NCBI GenBank assembly: GCA_036386415.1
Contig: DASVVT010000010.1
Span: forward strand, 1 to 64,000
Origin: DASVVT01 sp036386415
GTDB taxonomy: Bacteria; Acidobacteriota; Blastocatellia; Pyrinomonadales; Pyrinomonadaceae
Direction: 5' to 3'
DNA length: 64,000 nucleotides
The notes beneath the pieces are model-generated. The model was not told the origin of the DNA and did not search any database. It saw only the letters and a program-made list of their open reading frames with translations. Below, piece after piece: positions 9,405-18,800 of the stretch (position 1 is its first letter; each line of letters starts with the position of its first letter). The translations under genes were made by a program, and so were the position numbers.

Positions 9405-11084
9405 CTATTGCCCGAGCGCATCGCGGCGGGCATAGAGGACGAGGATGACGCCGGGACGCAAGGGATAGGAATCTATGCGCTTGTAATTATCGCCGAGCGT
9501 CGTTTGCAGTTGGAGGCTCTCTTCCTGCGACGCCGCGCCGATGACGAGAGTCTCGCCAGAGACGACCAACTGGCCGTGATAGCCGACACGCTTGTAATCG
9601 CGCAAGTACCAGGGCAGCGGCCAGTAATCCGGCGAAACAACCGCGATGGTAGTCTCCTGGCCGGTTCCGGCGCGTGCTGCCAGACGATTGATCTCATCCA
9701 CGAGTTGGAGCACCTCGCGCTGCGTGTGGGCATAGACGTACGGGTAGGTATCGTCGTCGTAATGATAGAAGTTGAGCATGACCATCTGATAGCCGCAGAT
9801 GGTGAGGGCAGCGCCGAGGACGACGGAAGTGGCGAGCGCCGTGAATATGCTCTCGTCCCACCTGTAGATGACGCTCACGGCGTACCCGCTCATGATCGCC
9901 AGCGGGACGATGAGGTTGAGCGTCAGCCAGGGAGTTTTGTAGGGCACGAGCGAATAGGCCGCAGTGATGCCGACAGCCCATAGCCCTGCGAAGAAGGCGA
10001 AACGATTACGCCCCAGCAAGGCGGCCATCATCACCCCCGCCGCGCCGAGCACCAAGAGCGGCCCCTCTTCCTGCCAGAGCCAACGCAGATAGGTGTACCA
10101 CTCGTGCACGTGCGCAGACTTGCCCGTCTGTGTCCAGAACTTAAAAGTTCCAATCGCGCCCGTGATGCCCTTCGAGTAAGTGAAAAAGGAGGAGTAGAAC
10201 AGGACGTTGATGAGTACGAAGCAGGCGATTGCCGAGAGCGACAGGAGCGCGACGCGCGAAGCACCCCCGAACCGCTCAAGCCCCCTCCGGCGCTCGACTT
10301 CACCGACAGCTTCCGCGCGCGCAGGATTCTTACGAGCACGGCGCGGCCTTCGTTCTTCTTCTTCAGTCGGCGGCACGTTGGCAAGCCTTCTCAGCCACGC
10401 AAGGATTCCCTTCGGCGAGAGATAAACGTCCGTCATGACAAGCGCGATGAAGAGCACGCCCGCAGAGATGATCGCCGTCTCCTTGGTGGCAAAGAGCAGC
10501 GCCGCCGAAGCCGAGGCCAGCAGCAGGTAGACGGGCTCCGCCTCCTCATAAAACCTGAGCGCCGCGACGACTATTCCGAGTGTGAAGAAGAGGAACTGAG
10601 ATTCATGTATGAAGTAGCGCGACAGGTAGACGCCCCCCGGCGAGACGGCGAGCAGCGCTGCTGCGGAGAGAGCGCCGATAGCGCCCAACTGGCGGCGCAG
10701 ACAGAGGACGAGCCACACCGTTCCGACACCGAACAGGGCTGGCACGAGGCGGACGGCAAATGTGTTGAGACCGAAAAGCTTTGAGGTCAGGAGGGCGAAA
10801 TAGTAGAGCGTCGGCCCATGATAGTTTTGCGGGTCATACTGATAAACGCCCTCGCGCAACAGGCGTGCGAGAAAGAACCCGTTAACGCCTTCATCATGAT
10901 GCAGCGGCTTTAAGGCGTAATCGTAGAGGCGCAGGAAGGCTGCGGCCAGCAGGATCGAGGTGCTGGCGGCACGCCACACAGGAGCCGAAACTTCAGGTCG
11001 GCTGCTCACCACGCCTGAAGACGCCTGCGCCGGTCTCACGCCCCGGCTCATCCCTGTACGCTCTTTCCTGCTCCTCGTCGCCAT
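9405..11084 (-). CDS. Agl23-type GT-C family membrane glycosyltransferase (TIGR03663-like)
   Basis: A multi-spanning membrane protein of 559 residues. The first transmembrane segment (about 41-57) is followed by HHDEGVNG (about 62-69), the acidic loop motif typical of GT-C enzymes of the dolichol/undecaprenyl-phosphate-sugar type. The segment NYHGPTLYYF and the overall pattern match proteins annotated as flippase-activity-associated protein Agl23, seen next to archaeal and bacterial glycosylation genes. About ten further hydrophobic segments are visible. A charged cytoplasmic-type loop at about 235-270 is rich in Glu and Arg. The probable role is transfer of a sugar from a lipid-linked donor at the outer face of the membrane; the acceptor is unknown. 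The neighbour at 11266 is another large membrane protein of similar topology and may be its partner. Confidence 0.7.
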   Translation of the reverse strand: MATRSRKERTGMSRGVRPAQASSGVVSSRPEVSAPVWRAASTSILLAAAFLRLYDYALKPLHHDEGVNGFFLARLLREGVYQYDPQNYHGPTLYYFALLTSKLFGLNTFAVRLVPALFGVGTVWLVLCLRRQLGAIGALSAAALLAVSPGGVYLSRYFIHESQFLFFTLGIVVAALRFYEEAEPVYLLLASASAALLFATKETAIISAGVLFIALVMTDVYLSPKGILAWLRRLANVPPTEEEERRPRRARKNPARAEAVGEVERRRGLERFGGASRVALLSLSAIACFVLINVLFYSSFFTYSKGITGAIGTFKFWTQTGKSAHVHEWYTYLRWLWQEEGPLLVLGAAGVMMAALLGRNRFAFFAGLWAVGITAAYSLVPYKTPWLTLNLIVPLAIMSGYAVSVIYRWDESIFTALATSVVLGAALTICGYQMVMLNFYHYDDDTYPYVYAHTQREVLQLVDEINRLAARAGTGQETTIAVVSPDYWPLPWYLRDYKRVGYHGQLVVSGETLVIGAASQEESLQLQTTLGDNYKRIDSYPLRPGVILVLYARRDALGQ

Positions 11085-11121
11085 CTCTCTCTTATACGAC
11101 TAATCTCCTTGAAGAGGTGAA

Positions 11122-11217
11122 TTCAACGCAGAGGCCACAAAGACACAGAAGATGCAAAGACGCGCAAAGGTTCTTCTTCGCGACCTTTGCGATGCACTTT
11201 GCGCCCTCTGCGTTGAA
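11122..11217. repeat. Fold-back repeat element, CGCAAAG word family
   Basis: The arms beginning TTCAACGCAGAGG and ending CCTCTGCGTTGAA are reverse complements with internal 7-9 nt words such as GCAAAGA and CACAAAG. The element sits between the stop of the gene at 11266 and the start of the gene ending at 11084. Confidence 0.75.
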
Positions 11218-11265
11218 ATCTCTATTCACTTCTACAATCATGCTTCTCTTCTTAGACACCTACAC

Positions 11266-13320
11266 TCAAGGGCGCTTGAGCTTATAAAGACGGTACGCGC
11301 CCACCTCACCGACCAGCGTTTGGTGTTCGAAGAACGGTTGATTGACCTTCAACTGACCCTGCTCAAGTGGCCCGATCACCACATACTCGACGCCGTACCG
11401 CGCCAGCAAATCTTCCGCATCGCCCACGCCCTCGTACATGTGCTTGATCTCTGTTTCGCGCGGGAGGTATTCAAGCCCGTGTGTCCAGATGTGACCCGGA
11501 TAACCCATCAGCGAGCGCCTGCCTGTCAGGAAGACCGGATGGTTGAAGGTCGGCGCATGGAGTATGAGCGCGCGCGGCTCTGTCTTCTGCTTAATCATCT
11601 CGGCAAACGCGATCCCGTCCGCGTCAAACTCCTGGTGTTCTACGGCCTGAGATACGACACGCCAGACATCCAGCGCTCCCGCGAGCGTCAGAGACACGAA
11701 GAGCGCAACGGCCAGCGCACGCGTCAAGGCTGCTGCGCCTCGCCACAATCGCACGAGCACGAGCGCGACCAACGGCACGGAGGCAATATACCAGTAAAAG
11801 AGAACTTTGATATTGTCCCACACCCACGGCGCTAATTTAATCAGGTTCGGGATGATGAAGCAGAGCGTGAACGGAAGATAGAAGAGCAGCAGGCGACGCT
11901 CGACCAGAGGTTTCTTATCGCGCCACACGAGAGCCGCCACGACGAGCGGAATGAAGAGCCCGGTGTTCTTGAACCAGAACCAGACGACGCTCGCCTCGCC
12001 CCTATCCCATCCCGTCTGCCATCCGAAGAAAGTGCTGCTGCGGACGGAGCTGCCGTGCGTTGCCAGCCACAACTGCGGCGCGCTGATGATTCCCGCGACG
12101 ACAAAAAAGGCAGCCCACTCGCGCCACCTCTCACGCCCCAGCAGCAAGCACACACACGCGCCCATCACCATCACGACGACAAAGCTGTGCGCGTGAGCGA
12201 GCGGCAACAACCCCGCCAGCACGCCCGCCGCCAACATACGCTTGGCGGAAGGCAAAAGTAAAAAGGTAAAAGGCAAAAGAGAAGACGACAAGGGCGATAG
12301 AGGCTCAATAGGCTTCTCCTCCCGTTTCTTCCCTTTAGCTTTCACCTCCTTCCTACTTTTGCCTTTGGCCTTTTGACTTTTGCCTTCTTCCAGGGCAGTC
12401 CACCACTCTGTAAAGATAAGGATCGCGAGCGGGAGACCGAGCAGCAGCCCGCGCTGCGGAATGAGCAGCGAGGTCACGCAATTAGCCCAGCGCCAGGTGG
12501 TCTCCGGGATGATCGTGTAATCGTGTGGGAGGTGCTTGAGGATGGCGAAGATGTCGCGCTCGTTCTGCTGCTGCCAATCCCTGTACAGAAGCACCCAGCC
12601 AAGACCTCCATTGAAGATCACCAGCAGCGGCGTGATGAAGGCCGCCGCGCGGTCTCTCACAAGCTTCCAGGCCCAGCGGTGCAGCACGCCTACGAACGCC
12701 AAAGACAATACGACGCCTTCCAGCAGGAGCGACTCCCGCAGGCTTGCCCCTGCGCGCACAAAGATCGCCGCCACGAAATCCGCTAGAAAGGGATAGGTGA
12801 AGCGCGCTCCGGCATAGGTCGGGTCTTCGGGCGGAAAGTTTCCGCCATAGGCGAAGCTCGTGATGATGCTGAAATGAAACGGCAGGTCGCCGTAGTTGTT
12901 CGCCACGCCCGTGTAGATTCCACCGGCGCGCTCGATCATCGCCCGATCAAAGGCCAGCCACAGCACGATGGCGATGAGCGCATAGACGACGAAGTAGAGG
13001 GTCTTGAGACGATTCGGGTGCAGGATGGCGCGCCGTACATCTACAGCCGCCGCCGCGAAGTCTGCACGCGCACGCGCCATGCGCTTCGGCTCCGCCAGCA
13101 GGATGAGCGGGGACGCGACCGTCGCGGTCGTCAACACGAGCGCCAGCGGCGTCATCCCCAGCAGTGACGCGAAGACGAATCCGCAGAGCCCGAGCGCAGC
13201 GAAACCGACACACGCGCCCGCACACAGTCGCACCACGACCGGCGCGTCCTGATCGTAAAGGTAAGTAGCCAGCGCGCCGCCCAAGATGGCGATCAATGTC
13301 AGGATCAGAGCGAAAAGCAT
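11266..13320 (-). CDS. Large multi-spanning membrane protein, GT-C-like, with repeat-derived insert
   Basis: An integral membrane protein of 684 residues with about 12 hydrophobic segments from the N-terminus to about residue 560 and a soluble C-terminal part (about 570-684). The layout resembles predicted GT-C glycosyltransferases: an acidic, aromatic loop (YGDLPFHFS, about 150) follows an early membrane helix. No catalytic residue can be assigned with confidence. Residues about 311-358 form a strongly basic, low-complexity loop (KSQKAKGKSRKEV) followed by SSSLLPFTF. This stretch is encoded by a fold-back repeat at 12247-12391 and looks like a late in-frame insertion into a membrane-protein loop. 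The start ATG has no clear Shine-Dalgarno sequence. A link with the Agl23-like neighbour is an inference from position. Confidence 0.6.
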   Translation of the reverse strand: MLFALILTLIAILGGALATYLYDQDAPVVVRLCAGACVGFAALGLCGFVFASLLGMTPLALVLTTATVASPLILLAEPKRMARARADFAAAAVDVRRAILHPNRLKTLYFVVYALIAIVLWLAFDRAMIERAGGIYTGVANNYGDLPFHFSIITSFAYGGNFPPEDPTYAGARFTYPFLADFVAAIFVRAGASLRESLLLEGVVLSLAFVGVLHRWAWKLVRDRAAAFITPLLVIFNGGLGWVLLYRDWQQQNERDIFAILKHLPHDYTIIPETTWRWANCVTSLLIPQRGLLLGLPLAILIFTEWWTALEEGKSQKAKGKSRKEVKAKGKKREEKPIEPLSPLSSSLLPFTFLLLPSAKRMLAAGVLAGLLPLAHAHSFVVVMVMGACVCLLLGRERWREWAAFFVVAGIISAPQLWLATHGSSVRSSTFFGWQTGWDRGEASVVWFWFKNTGLFIPLVVAALVWRDKKPLVERRLLLFYLPFTLCFIIPNLIKLAPWVWDNIKVLFYWYIASVPLVALVLVRLWRGAAALTRALAVALFVSLTLAGALDVWRVVSQAVEHQEFDADGIAFAEMIKQKTEPRALILHAPTFNHPVFLTGRRSLMGYPGHIWTHGLEYLPRETEIKHMYEGVGDAEDLLARYGVEYVVIGPLEQGQLKVNQPFFEHQTLVGEVGAYRLYKLKRP
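12247..12391. repeat. Fold-back repeat inside a coding sequence, GGCAAAA word family
   Basis: The left arm (12247-12284) reads GGAAGGCAAAAGTAAAAAGG and continues with GTAAAAGGCAAAAG. The right arm (12348-12391) is its approximate reverse complement (CTTTTGCCTTTGGCC, CTTTTGACTTTTGCC). The word is a 7-mer, GGCAAAA with variants. It has the same architecture as the intergenic elements, but the reading frame of the membrane-protein gene runs through it. Confidence 0.75.
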
Positions 13321-13563
13321 ATCAGCAATGAAGGATGATCTATGAACGGCGAGGCTCGCCCGGTCGTGCCGCTCGCCGAGCCGCCATTATGATCCAAAGG
13401 ATACAGGGTAGGCCAGGCGCGCTCTACTTTAATCCCGCACAGGATAGTTGTACTGATAGAAGCTGCTCGAGATCAAGCAAGCTATCCCAAATCCTTCCGG
13501 CGTGTTAATGTCACGCGACCCATCAAGGTATAAGAATTTTCGGTAGCGTTCTAATTTGATTTA

Positions 13564-13670
13564 CTCTCTGTGCATCCACTCTCGTCCTGCGGTGTCTGCG
13601 GTGGTGAGTGTCTCTAGAAGCTCATTCACCACCGCAGACCCGAGAGCACACGGAGGGGGCACAGAGAGTT
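13564..13670. repeat. Fold-back repeat element, CACAGAG word family
   Basis: The left arm starts CTCTCTGTGC and ends GGTGGTGA. The right arm runs from TTCACCACCGCAGAC to GCACAGAGAG. It lies in the 536-bp gap between divergent genes (13320 and 13857). Confidence 0.7.
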
Positions 13671-13728
13671 GAGTTGAAACTCTGGACATTAGGCTTCAGG
13701 CCGACAGATGCTTCGAGAGCGGTTAGGT

Positions 13729-13772
13729 GTGCTTCACTATTCACGATCTACCATTTACTATTCACTGGTCTC
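13729..13772. repeat. Single-arm 7-mer tandem words (ACTATTC family)
   Basis: ACTATTC, ACGATCT, ACCATTT, ACTATTC and ACTGGTC follow one another every 7 nt. I see no inverted partner, so this may be half of a decayed fold-back element. It precedes the small membrane peptide gene. Confidence 0.5.
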
Positions 13773-13856
13773 CCGTGTGAGAGCTTTCGGATTGATGAAA
13801 TCGCGGCTTTGAGTGAAAATAAGAGCGCATCAAACCGCAGGATAGGTGAAAGGTCA

Positions 13857-13970
13857 ATGGCAAACAGAATCGTCTCCGGTATTGCGACCACGATCACGAT
13901 GCTTCTCTACGGTCTTGCGATCGGTCTGCTCGTCTACGGCTTTCTTATCATCTATCGCGTCGTGCGCTGA
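13857..13970 (+). CDS. 37-residue single-pass membrane peptide
   Basis: The short frame starting at ATG 13857 has a GGTGAAAGG purine-rich Shine-Dalgarno about 5 nt upstream. The 37-residue product has one long hydrophobic helix (about 8-32, with GLAIGLLVYG) flanked by Arg residues at both ends (R4, R34, R37). The frame stays open further upstream, but that extension runs through the repeat elements and is unlikely to be coding. The function is unknown. It is the first of three plus-strand genes and is followed 104 nt later by the histone-like protein gene. Confidence 0.5.
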   Translation: MANRIVSGIATTITMLLYGLAIGLLVYGFLIIYRVVR

Positions 13971-14074
13971 GCCGATGCGCTGTTTGAAACTTCCCTTTTC
14001 ATTGGAGATGAAGCGGGACTGTAAAACCTGGCCGCCCTGGCCGCGCGGGCTAAAGAGAAGAGACTATTTCAAAG

Positions 14075-14740
14075 ATGAGCCAACCAGACGAACAACTTAT
14101 CAGAAAGGCTGCCGAAGCGGCCATCAACGACCTGCAACTTGATTGCAGAGTCGAGAAGGTGTACAGACACCCCAACAGCGGCAAGAAGTTATGCATCCGA
14201 TTTTCGGGTGACTACGGAAAGTTCTGTGACGAATTCCGTAATGCGTCCGGCGAGGAGAACAGCCTTCAGTTGATGCGTGAGAAAGTCAAGAGTCACTTCA
14301 TCAAGATGCGTAAGTCTGTGAGGATCAGAAGGGGGAGCAACTCCGGCCTCGACAAAGGTAGACGGGCGAGCATCCTGCCCGGCGCTCCCCTTGAGATCGT
14401 CGGACAGGCTCTTGACCAGACTACGCGCCTCGTCGGCGAGGTCGTCAATCAAGTCTCCGATCTAGCCAGATCAGCCCTTGAAAGTGAAGCGGTCGTCAGC
14501 GTAGACCTGCCCGCACCTGTCCAATTGCTGGCACCGCCGCCAACGCGCAAGAGCAAAAGAGTCTCGCGGGCGGCGACGAAAAAAGCTGCCAGGAGCAGTT
14601 CAGCTAAAACAACTGGCACAGGTTCATCGCGGGCGAGTAAGTCCACGTCGAAGACGCGCAAGAAGGCTGCGAAGAAGGCCGGGAGCAAAAAGCATACAGC
14701 CACCTCGAAAACAAAAAGGTCGAGCAAAAAACGCTTGTAG
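14075..14740 (+). CDS. Protein with histone-H1-like Lys/Ser/Ala-rich C-terminal tail
   Basis: A 221-residue protein. Residues 1-90 form a soluble alpha/beta-looking domain that I do not recognise (C47 and C57 are present but no zinc pattern). Residues about 95-150 contain amphipathic helices (VGQALDQTTRLVGEVV). From about 160 to the end the chain is almost entirely Lys, Arg, Ser, Thr and Ala with motifs such as ATKKAARSSS, KTRKKAAKK and SSKKRL. Such tails occur in bacterial histone-H1-like and HU-like DNA-binding proteins and bind DNA or RNA nonspecifically. A nucleoid or RNA-binding role is therefore an inference from the tail alone. Confidence 0.6.
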   Translation: MSQPDEQLIRKAAEAAINDLQLDCRVEKVYRHPNSGKKLCIRFSGDYGKFCDEFRNASGEENSLQLMREKVKSHFIKMRKSVRIRRGSNSGLDKGRRASILPGAPLEIVGQALDQTTRLVGEVVNQVSDLARSALESEAVVSVDLPAPVQLLAPPPTRKSKRVSRAATKKAARSSSAKTTGTGSSRASKSTSKTRKKAAKKAGSKKHTATSKTKRSSKKRL

Positions 14741-14915
14741 AAGAGATGCGCGTAAACGCTTCAAGCAGATGCTTCTCCGTCCCTATATCATTTTCTCGTT
14801 TCATAAGGCTTCCTGCTGAGGAAAACCTTTCCCGCCCGTCTCGCGTAATCACCTGTCGAATTCCAGCTGCTCGCTACTCGATTGAGATGCCTGTGACCGA
14901 TTAACGGAGGGAGTT

Positions 14916-15716
14916 ATGGGAAACCTGGATGGCCGCGTCGCTCTGGTGACGGGCGGAAGCTCAGGTATCGGTCGCGCAGCCGTTCTCGCCTTCGCCAGAG
15001 AAGGCGCAAAGGTTGTCATTGCGGCGCGCGGCCTAGAGCGTGGAGAGATGTGTGCGCGCGAGATCAGGGCGGCGGGCGGGGAGGCCGCTTTCGTGCAGGC
15101 CGATGTCTCGAAGCCGGCTGAGGTAGAGGCTTTGATCCAGAGGGTTGTGGAGACTTACGGGCGGCTCGACTGCGCCTTCAATAATGCTGCTACGGAGGAT
15201 GGTACGTTCGCACTGACAGCCGATTTCAGCGAGGCGGAGTTTGATACCTGTCTGAGCCTTAATCTCAAGAGCGTCTGGCTGTGCATGAAGTATGAGATTC
15301 GACAGATGCTCAGACAGCAAGAGCCTGCGGGGGGCTCTATCGTCAATACGTCTTCCGTCAACGGGCTGGGCGGCGCAAGCGGCGGCTCGCTCTACTCTGC
15401 GGCGAAGAGCGGCGTGCTGGCTTTAACAAAGTCTGCGGCACAGGAGTATGCGCAAAAGGGTATTCGCATCAACGCGCTGGTCGCCGGCGCATTCCGCACG
15501 CCGATGCTGGAACGCGTCTTCAGGAAAGCTGCGGGTGATGACCCTTCAGGTCAGGAGGGGGTCGAAGCGCAATACACCGGCATGATCCCCATGGGAAGGA
15601 TCGGGCGTCCCGAAGAGGCAGCCCAAACGGCTGTCTGGCTCTGCTCCGATGCGGCCTCTTACGTCACAGGCCATTCGATGATCGTCGATGGCGGCATGAC
15701 AGCGTCGATGAGATAG
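14916..15716 (+). CDS. SDR family NAD(P)-dependent oxidoreductase
   Basis: Classical short-chain dehydrogenase/reductase of 266 residues, the usual family length. The Rossmann motif TGGSSGIG is at 12-19 and NNAA at 89-92. The catalytic Ser is in TSS (S147), and Y160 and K164 lie in YSAAK. The C-terminal SSYVTGHSMIVDGG motif is intact. The substrate cannot be predicted; FabG-like or sugar/alcohol dehydrogenases all share this pattern. The start has a strong GGAGGGAG Shine-Dalgarno 4 nt upstream. It is followed directly by a fold-back repeat and a convergent gene. Confidence 0.9.
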   Translation: MGNLDGRVALVTGGSSGIGRAAVLAFAREGAKVVIAARGLERGEMCAREIRAAGGEAAFVQADVSKPAEVEALIQRVVETYGRLDCAFNNAATEDGTFALTADFSEAEFDTCLSLNLKSVWLCMKYEIRQMLRQQEPAGGSIVNTSSVNGLGGASGGSLYSAAKSGVLALTKSAAQEYAQKGIRINALVAGAFRTPMLERVFRKAAGDDPSGQEGVEAQYTGMIPMGRIGRPEEAAQTAVWLCSDAASYVTGHSMIVDGGMTASMR

Positions 15717-15717
15717 A

Positions 15718-15838
15718 GAAGTAGCCAGTAGCCAGTAGCCAGTAGACAGTAGAAAAGAAAGCAGCAACCGCTTTTCTTTCTACTGTCTACTGACTACTGA
15801 CTACTGACTACTGTTTACTGACTACTGTTTACTGACTA
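15718..15838. repeat. Fold-back repeat element, AGTAGTC word family (convergent gene junction)
   Basis: AGTAGCC words repeat every 7 nt from 15720 to about 15752. GACTACT words repeat every 7 nt from 15780 to 15838 as the opposite arm. It begins 2 nt after the SDR stop and ends 10 nt before the stop of the convergent Kelch-protein gene, so it could act as a bidirectional terminator. Confidence 0.8.
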
Positions 15839-15847
15839 CGGACAGCT

Positions 15848-18800
15848 TTACGGAGCGAACGTGACGTTGCGGTCGATGCGGAAGAAGTCGTAGACGAAAG
15901 TGGTCGCAGTAGCGCTTCCGTGGCTGTCCATCACGCCCGCGAGCGAGGTGTTGCGTGCTGCGCCGACGTTATCGCTAAACCAGGCAGCCGGAACAGTCAC
16001 CGCTCCGCCGAGCGCCAGTCTCGTCCCGCCATTGAGAATGTAATAGGCGCTCACGGTCTTGGCGCTGAAATCGCCTACGAGGAAGATGTCCAGGTTGTTG
16101 ATCGCAGCAGTGCCGAGGCTGATGCTGGCCTGCGGGTTGAAGACGCCTGCCTGCTCCAGGCCCAGTTGCAGCGTTTGATTGCCTCCGGCTGCGCCCAGCA
16201 GCGCCAGGCGAATGAAGTTATCCTGATCAGGCCCGAAGATGATCGCTCCCATGTGACCCGCTGCCGGCGGCGTGGTCTGGAAGGGCTGCGAGATGCGACT
16301 CCAGAGGCGGAAACTAGACTTGCTGTTGAAGCCTAGCTGGAGAGCGTTGACCTGACTGTTGGTAGCACCTTCGGCTGTCCCGCTGTAGGTGGGCAGCCCG
16401 AGGAAGCCCGCCGCTCCGGCCACGAAGATGCCGTTCGTGTTGATGCGCGGCCCATTGGACGCGATCTGCACGCCGGTAAAGCCCGTATTAGCCACCTTGC
16501 CGAGCGCGTCGCCGGGATTCCATTCAAAGGCCAGCGTGCTGGCAGTCGCCGAGCCGTTCTGCGGATCGAAGTACAACTGATCCTGTGTATCTATAATCCC
16601 GTCGCCATCATCGTCCGGGTCGTTCAGGTCGCTTGTGTGGTCGCCGTCGAAATCGGTCGGCGTGCTCGAAGCCGAGCACGGGTCTGTCCCGTTGTCGATC
16701 TCGTCGGCGTCCGTGTAGAGGTCGCCGTCGTCATCCGGGTTACTGGAATCGCCGCAGTTGACGGACGCGTTCGGGATCATCAGCGTGATCTGGTTAGAGC
16801 CGAATTCCGCCACGTAGATGACGCCGTTTGCATCGGTCGTCACGTCGAGCGGGTTTTTGAACTGGCCGAGGTTCTTTTCCTGAACTACGCCCGTGCCGGT
16901 CGCATTGAGCACCACGCGCCGCACGTTCTGGTTGCCGGAATAGGTGGCGCTGATGAGGTTGCCCTTCATCTGCCCGTTGAAGGCGCTCGATGTGTACTCT
17001 GTGAGCCCGTTGCTGCTCGATCCGTCATCGTAGTAGAGCAGCGGAGCGAGGAAGTTCGGGTCGGGCTGAAGGGGCGGATTGTAGACCGACCCGTCATAGA
17101 AGACACACTCCCCGTGCGTCGGGTTGGGATGCCCGCCGTACTTGTTCTGCGATACTAGAAGCAGTTTGTCGGGACGCGAGCCCGGATCAAGGGACTGCGT
17201 GTTCGGGCAACCGTCCTCGGCGTTGGGCGTATTGCCCTGCCCCAGATTGTCCGAGTTGTCGTTGATGTAGAGCTTGCCGTTGCTGTGCCAGTGAAGGTCA
17301 TAGGCGTTACGAAAGCCCGTCGCAAACAGCTCGAACTTGCCCACCAGCGGAGTCATATTCGAGGCTGTCGTGACGTTCGTCACGTCAATCGGCAAGGTGG
17401 TCGAGCCGAGGCCATTGACGTTGAGGCGCACGACGCTCGCCGAGAGATAGTACTCAGCCAGGTTGCTGAAGAAGGTGCTCGGTTTGCCGCGATTGGTGTG
17501 GCCGCCGATGGAGATATAGAGCCAGCCGTCCGGGCCGAAGTCCAGGCCGTTGATCGAATGCGCTTCACGCGAGCGCGGCAGCCCCACCACGAGGTCTTGA
17601 TTACCCGTCACGCTGTAGTCATTCGGGTCACTGGTCGAAGCGTTCGGCTGGAGCGTGAGCCGCGTGATCGTGCCCGAGTGTGTGTCTATGGCGAGAGCGT
17701 CGGGGGCGTTGTTCTCGCCGTAGCGCGGATCGCTGTGCGTCACATAGAGCTTGAGATTGGTCGCGGTGCTCTCCGGGCCAAAGGCTATCCCAAGCGTTTG
17801 ACGCCCCGTGGGCGAACCGGCGACGAACTGGCAGTTGCTCGGATTGTTGTTGATGTTGCAGGTACGTGTCGGCCTGTTGTAGATGACATCCAAGACCTGC
17901 ACGCTCGTGATGGCGACCTGTCCGGGCTGCACAAGCGCGTTCTCATCCAGCGTCAGAATGTAAATCTTCCCTAACAGCGTGGCGACATACAGCTTGCCGT
18001 CTGGCCCGAACGCGATGCTGGTCGGCATGAGGAAGCCGTTGATGCCGAAAGCCCCTCCGGAGGTCGTGCCGGATTTGATGATGACCTTGTTGGTGAAGCT
18101 GATCGCAGCGCTCACAGCACTGCCCAACTGAAACTCATCGTAGTTGACGTTGATGGAATTGCCTAGTCCGGCGTCGGTCGTCAGCAATCCGCCGTAGAGC
18201 TGCGTGCTGCTGATCATCCAGGGCGGCGCGGCGGCGGTCGTTCCCGCCGAGACGATTGGCCCGAGCACGGGTGTGGTCGTCAGATTAGTGATGGTGCGAT
18301 AGAGCGCCTCCACGTTGCCGTCCGTTTTGCGCACGAGCCAAAGGTCGAGTGCCTCCGCGTTGCTGTCTATGTCCGTGAAGTTAAAGCCCGTGTCGGGAGC
18401 GGCACTGGCAAAGTTGGCCGTCGTCTCCTGGGCGAACTCCAGACGCGCGGAGCCGCCGATCTGGCCCAGCACGAACTTGACGTAATTGTCCGTGTCGAGC
18501 GCGAGGAAGATGCCGCCCGCCTGGTACTGGCTCGTCGTGACGAAAGGCCCGCGTATGCGCGCCCTCACAGAATAACTGCCTGTGTTATTGAACTTCAGCG
18601 CCAGCGCGTTATTCTGCGTGTTGTTTGTGCTGTAAGCTTCGCCATCGGTCGAGGTGATGGTGAGCTGGCTGCTCGTCGTGTCAAGGTTGAGCCCGCTCCC
18701 GTCGGGCGCGACCGAACCCGGCATGAAGCATTTGAAGCCGCTTCCGGCGTAGGAATCTGCGACCGTGCTGCTGAAATTCAGGGTCGTCGGGTTGGCGCTC

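Noticed and set aside
15718..15838. CRISPR-like direct repeats (AGTAGTC)
   Set aside because: The 7-nt words are far too short and form two inverted arms rather than repeat-spacer units.
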